A stretch of 64,000 bases of DNA from Rhodoplanes sp963712435 (GTDB taxonomy: Bacteria > Pseudomonadota > Alphaproteobacteria > Rhizobiales > Xanthobacteraceae), in contig CAVQIB010000010.1 in NCBI GenBank assembly GCA_963712435.1, positions 124,001 through 188,000 of the forward strand. Reading direction: 5' to 3'. Below the pieces are notes generated by a model, which saw nothing but the letters and a program-made list of their open reading frames with translations, had not been told where the DNA came from and made no database searches. Made by a program: the position numbers and the translations under genes. This document shows positions 61,356 through 64,000 of this stretch, piece by piece (the stretch's first letter is position 1; every line of letters begins with the position of its first letter).

Positions 61356-61740
61356 GGCGTCCGCCGCCACGCCGGCGCTCTCCGCCCCGCCGCGCCGGCG
61401 GCGCGAGCGCCGTCGCAGCTCGACGACCTCATGCTCGCCATGGACGTGGTCGACACGCTGCGCCATCAGGAGCTGCTCGTCAGCGCGCGAACTCGACGAG
61501 ACCCGGCGCGACGCGGAACTGATCGAGCGCCTGCGCGCGATCTACACGAGCCAGGGCATCGACGTTCCCGACCGCATTCTCCAGGAGGGCGTCAAGGCGC
61601 TGAAGGAGAGCCGCTTCGTCTACACGCCGCCGAAGCCCGGACTGGCGACCACGCCTCGCCACCCTTTGGGTCGGCCGCCGGCGCTTCGGGCGGCGGCTGC
61701 TCGGCGCCTTGGCTGCCGTCGTGCTCGGGCCGGATTCTAC
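60430..61740. other. Second tract of dense single-base indels
   Basis: The TelA-like gene and the first third of the DUF6384 gene carry about thirteen one-base shifts in 1.3 kb, while 59.0-60.4 kb and everything after 61.74 kb read cleanly. Typical cases are GTGC before ACC, GTCG before ATC, GATC before GTG and TCGC before GTC. In DUF6384 two insertions are balanced by two losses of a third base (CG then GAA; GG then GCC). Confidence 0.75.
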
Positions 61741-62346
61741 TATGTCGGGGTGGTGCGGCCCGAGCAGCAGCGGGTCGAGCAGGCGCGCACCGCGGCCGAG
61801 CAGGAGCGGATCGATCTCGCCGAGCGGCTTCCGCGCGCGCTCGATGCGGCCTACGCCGACGCCACGGCCGCCGCGCAAGTGGACGAAGCGCGGCAGCGCG
61901 CCGATCAGCTCCGGGCCGACGGCCGTTCGGCGCTCACCAAGGGCGACCGGCCGGCCGCCGCGCAGGCGATCGAAGAACTCGAATCGCTGCGCGCCGAGCT
62001 CCGACGCGAATACGCGCTGCGCATCGTGTCGCGGCCCGGCGAACCCAGCGGCGTGTGGCGCGTTCCCGGGCGCAATCCGGCGGCGAGGAACTACTACCTG
62101 ATCGTCGAGCCGGTCGCGCCGGACGGCCGCGTGCTCAGCCTGCCGATCACGAGCGAGGAGGATCGCGAGACGCGCACGGTCTCACGCTGGGGCGTTCGCG
62201 TGAGCGAGCAGGCCTTCAACGCGGTCCGCGCCGACAAGAACGACGACGGCATCGTCCAGCGGAACAAGGTGGGCGAGAAGAGGTCCGGCGCGCTCGACAT
62301 CGATTACAGCCTCCCCGTTCTTGGCGGCAACATCCTTCGGTGGTGA
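61348..62346 (+). CDS. DUF6384 family protein, frame disturbed in its first third
   Basis: About 332 residues. Start ATG 61348 (MAEASAATPALSAP) overlaps the previous stop by eight bases. A stitched early part reads LDDLMLAMDVVDTLRHQELL and ELDETRRDAELIERLRAIYT, then SQGIDVPDRILQEGVKALKE. A membrane helix follows (RLLGALAAVVLGAGFYYVGV, needing one shift), then a coiled coil (RTAAEQERIDLAERLPRALD) and a soluble C-terminal domain VWRVPGRNPAARNYYLIVEP, VLSLPITSEEDRETRTVSRW and GVRVSEQAFNAVRADKNDDG. This is the DUF6384 pattern: cytoplasmic head, one membrane pass, periplasmic or cytoplasmic tail. No function is known. It is the middle gene of a three-gene operon. Confidence 0.75.
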   Translation: MAEASAATPALSAPPRRRRERRRSSTTSCSPWTWSTRCAIRSCSSARELDETRRDAELIERLRAIYTSQGIDVPDRILQEGVKALKESRFVYTPPKPGLATTPRHPLGRPPALRAAAARRLGCRRARAGFYYVGVVRPEQQRVEQARTAAEQERIDLAERLPRALDAAYADATAAAQVDEARQRADQLRADGRSALTKGDRPAAAQAIEELESLRAELRREYALRIVSRPGEPSGVWRVPGRNPAARNYYLIVEPVAPDGRVLSLPITSEEDRETRTVSRWGVRVSEQAFNAVRADKNDDGIVQRNKVGEKRSGALDIDYSLPVLGGNILRW

Positions 62347-62347
62347 C

Positions 62348-63751
62348 ATGATCTCCGGGCGCCAGGCTCTGGCAACGGTCGAACAGACGATCGCGCAGGC
62401 GCGTCGCGAGGAGGCGCGCCTGGACTCGGCGCTGCGTGAGGCGACCGGCGAGGCGGTTCGGTTGCGCGCGGCGCGGATGGCGGCGTTTCGCGAACTGGCG
62501 AAGGTCAAGCTCGACACGCTTGCAAGCGCGGGCGTCGAACAAGAACTGGATGCGGCGGAACGGCGCGCGCTTGCGATCATGGAGCAGGGCCGCCGGGCGG
62601 CCGCCGATTTCGCCAAGCGGCGGGAGCTGGCCGAACGCAGCCTCGAGCAGGCGGAGGCCGAGCGCGAGGCAAGAGCGGCCGAACTCGACGAGGCTTTGGC
62701 GGCGCTGAGCGAACTGCGGGCGCAGGTGGAGGCGCAGACGCGCGTCAGTCCGGAATGGGCGGCCGCGCGCGCGCGCATGGACGAGCTCGGCCGCATGACG
62801 GAGGCGGCGGAGAAAAAGACCGCGCAAGCGGAGGCGGATCGCGAAGAGAAGCGCAAGCCGTATGAGAGCGATCCCCTGTTCATGTATCTTTGGGATCGGA
62901 GATTCAGCACGGCCGAATATTCCGCCGGCCGGTTCGTCCGCTTCTTCGATCGCAGGGTGGCGAAGCTCGTCGGGTACGACAAAGCGCGCGCCTCCTATGC
63001 GATGCTCAATGCGATCCCGACCCGGCTGCGCGAGCACGCCGAACGCTTGCGGGAGGAGTTGCAAGACGCTCGCGCGCGGCTCACGGCGATCGAACGGGCC
63101 TCGTTGGAGAAAAGCGGAGCGAAGCCGCTCGAGGCGCGCGTGCGCGAGCGCAACGCCGCATTCGACGCCGCCGACCGCAAACTTGCAAATGCGCGCGCCG
63201 AGCTCGACAAGATCGAGCAGGCGGGCCGCAACGGCGTCGCCTCGGGAGAGGCGTCCTACGCGCAAGCGATCGAATTGCTCGCAGCGGCCGACGCCGCCCA
63301 GGATCTCCGCTCGCTTTATCGCGAAGCGGCGCAGACGCCCGACCCCACCGACGAGGCCATCCTCAAGCGCATCGAATCGACCGAGAACGCGATCGGGCGC
63401 GCGGAAAAGGAAACCGGCGCGATCCGCCGGGAAATGCAGGAACTCGCCCGGCGTCGCAAGCAGATCGAGTCCGAGCGGGACGAGTTCCGCCGGCGCGGTT
63501 ACGACGATCCGTTCGGCAGTTTCGGCAATGAGCGCGTGCTCGCCTCCGTGCTCGGCGGCATTCTGGGCGGCGTGCTTCAGGGCGGTGTGCTGCGCGACGT
63601 GCTCAACGAGGGCTATCGCCGGCAGCCGGGGCCATGGGACTCCGATTTCGGAGGCGGCGGCGGCTCGTTTCCGGGCGGCGGAGACGACGGCTTCCGCACG
63701 GGCGGCTCGATGGGCGGGAATGACGGATTTCGCACCGGCGGCTCGTTCTGA
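62348..63751 (+). CDS. Long coiled-coil protein with Gly-rich tail
   Basis: 467 residues with an intact frame. Residues 1-170 and 230-400 are long heptad helices (EQTIAQARREEARLDSALRE; LEQAEAEREARAAELDEALA; LREELQDARARLTAIERASL). Between them lies a conserved-looking segment PLFMYLWDRRFSTAEYSAGR with FVRFFDRRVAKLVGYDKARA. A glycine-rich hydrophobic piece (VLASVLGGILGGVLQGGVLR) precedes the Gly/Asp-rich tail, which contains a repeat of DGFRTGGS. The build is a cytoplasmic coiled coil ending in a membrane-active or self-assembling tail. It starts two bases after DUF6384, so the three genes form one operon. I do not recognise a named family. Confidence 0.75.
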   Translation: MISGRQALATVEQTIAQARREEARLDSALREATGEAVRLRAARMAAFRELAKVKLDTLASAGVEQELDAAERRALAIMEQGRRAAADFAKRRELAERSLEQAEAEREARAAELDEALAALSELRAQVEAQTRVSPEWAAARARMDELGRMTEAAEKKTAQAEADREEKRKPYESDPLFMYLWDRRFSTAEYSAGRFVRFFDRRVAKLVGYDKARASYAMLNAIPTRLREHAERLREELQDARARLTAIERASLEKSGAKPLEARVRERNAAFDAADRKLANARAELDKIEQAGRNGVASGEASYAQAIELLAAADAAQDLRSLYREAAQTPDPTDEAILKRIESTENAIGRAEKETGAIRREMQELARRRKQIESERDEFRRRGYDDPFGSFGNERVLASVLGGILGGVLQGGVLRDVLNEGYRRQPGPWDSDFGGGGGSFPGGGDDGFRTGGSMGGNDGFRTGGSF

Positions 63752-63818
63752 CGAGGAGCGGGGGCCCGCGGCCTCCGCCGTCGCCGTTACCCTGCCCGCC
63801 ATGCTCCGCCTGCGCGAC

Positions 63819-64000
63819 TCACCCCGGCGACGACGCGCCGGGACCGGCATCCGCGGCGACCTTCACGCCGCTCGCGCCCTCGTCGATCTCGCGCTTGAGC
63901 GCCGGATCGAGCTTGAGCGCCTCGGCGAGCGATTGAAGGAACTCGCGCTCCTGCGGGGTGTCCGGCTCGATGGCGAGACGCGCCGCCGCATAGACCTGGG
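63819..64000 (-). CDS. DUF533/TerB-family protein, C-terminal end only
   Basis: Only the last 59 residues are inside the window: QVYAAARLAIEPDTPQEREF, LQSLAEALKLDPALKREIDE and GASGVKVAADAGPGASSPG. The AARLAIEPDTPQER-x-FL pattern is the end of DUF533 (YebE-type), related to TerB tellurite-resistance domains. It converges on the coiled-coil operon. A TerB-like protein next to a TelA-like gene suggests the cluster belongs to the broad Ter/Tel envelope-stress world, an inference needing the flanking sequence. Confidence 0.8.
   Translation of the reverse strand, partial: QVYAAARLAIEPDTPQEREFLQSLAEALKLDPALKREIDEGASGVKVAADAGPGASSPG

Overview
The window is about 65 % GC chromosomal DNA from an alphaproteobacterium of the order Hyphomicrobiales (Rhizobiales), most like the Nitrobacteraceae/Xanthobacteraceae group. 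The evidence is gene content and order: an HWE histidine kinase, a phasin gene with TGC-rich operators, a crotonyl-CoA carboxylase/reductase homologue, ornithine-lipid (OlsB) and phosphatidylcholine (PmtA) genes, DUF3422, the lpoA-like/rsmI/yraN group, and the run gpmA-dapB-pyrF-pmtA-dnaJ-dnaK. Placement at genus level is not possible from sequence alone.

Layout. 1-4.2 kb: 3' end of a Bug/TctC solute receptor, a fumarylacetoacetate hydrolase-family enzyme, a DUF3422 membrane protein and an HWE kinase. 4.6-12.2 kb: a polyamine-type ABC transporter (potA/B/C-like), a DUF6460 protein, an AsmA protein and acetoacetate-CoA ligase, all badly frameshifted. 12.2-22.2 kb: stress and housekeeping genes, a ferric-iron ABC transporter without its ATPase, a DUF1194 protein, a phasin, and tRNA-Ile2. 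22.2-28.4 kb: a low-GC orphan gene beside the tRNA, heptose genes gmhA/gmhB, a carbamoyltransferase/DUF5989/SxtJ operon and an NDH-2. 28.7-37.9 kb: PRC-barrel protein, penicillin-binding-protein activator, rsmI, yraN, an ABC membrane domain, a reductase fused to CBS domains, and gshB. 37.9-40.2 kb: a small accessory block with a RES-Xre toxin-antitoxin pair. 40.3-53.5 kb: TsdA-like cytochrome, yifB, olsB, gpmA, an IS5-type element, dapB, two DUF1330 genes, pyrF, pmtA, dnaJ and dnaK. 53.8-60 kb: SCO protein, a BigR/SqrR-like sensor, and a PepSY/two-component/cytochrome b561/diheme cytochrome operon. 60.1-64 kb: three poorly described genes and a converging DUF533/TerB gene.

The clearest unexpected pattern is in the reading frames. 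From about 5.56 to 11.58 kb and from 60.43 to 61.74 kb, conserved genes carry a single-base indel every 20-200 bases. Most of those that can be placed fall at a third codon position: the codon holds two alternative wobble bases, or has lost its wobble base. This looks like two strains' synonymous variants merged into one consensus, not gene decay.

The most interesting biology is the carbamoyltransferase-DUF5989-SxtJ operon next to heptose genes, the 60-64 kb operon, the reductase-CBS fusion, and a likely persulfide sensor whose two cysteines are spaced 66 residues apart. Regulatory sites supported directly by sequence include an EcfG-type promoter (12388-12413), a heat-shock promoter for dnaK (53497-53524), two PhaR-like palindromes before the phasin gene and an inverted repeat before the sensor gene.
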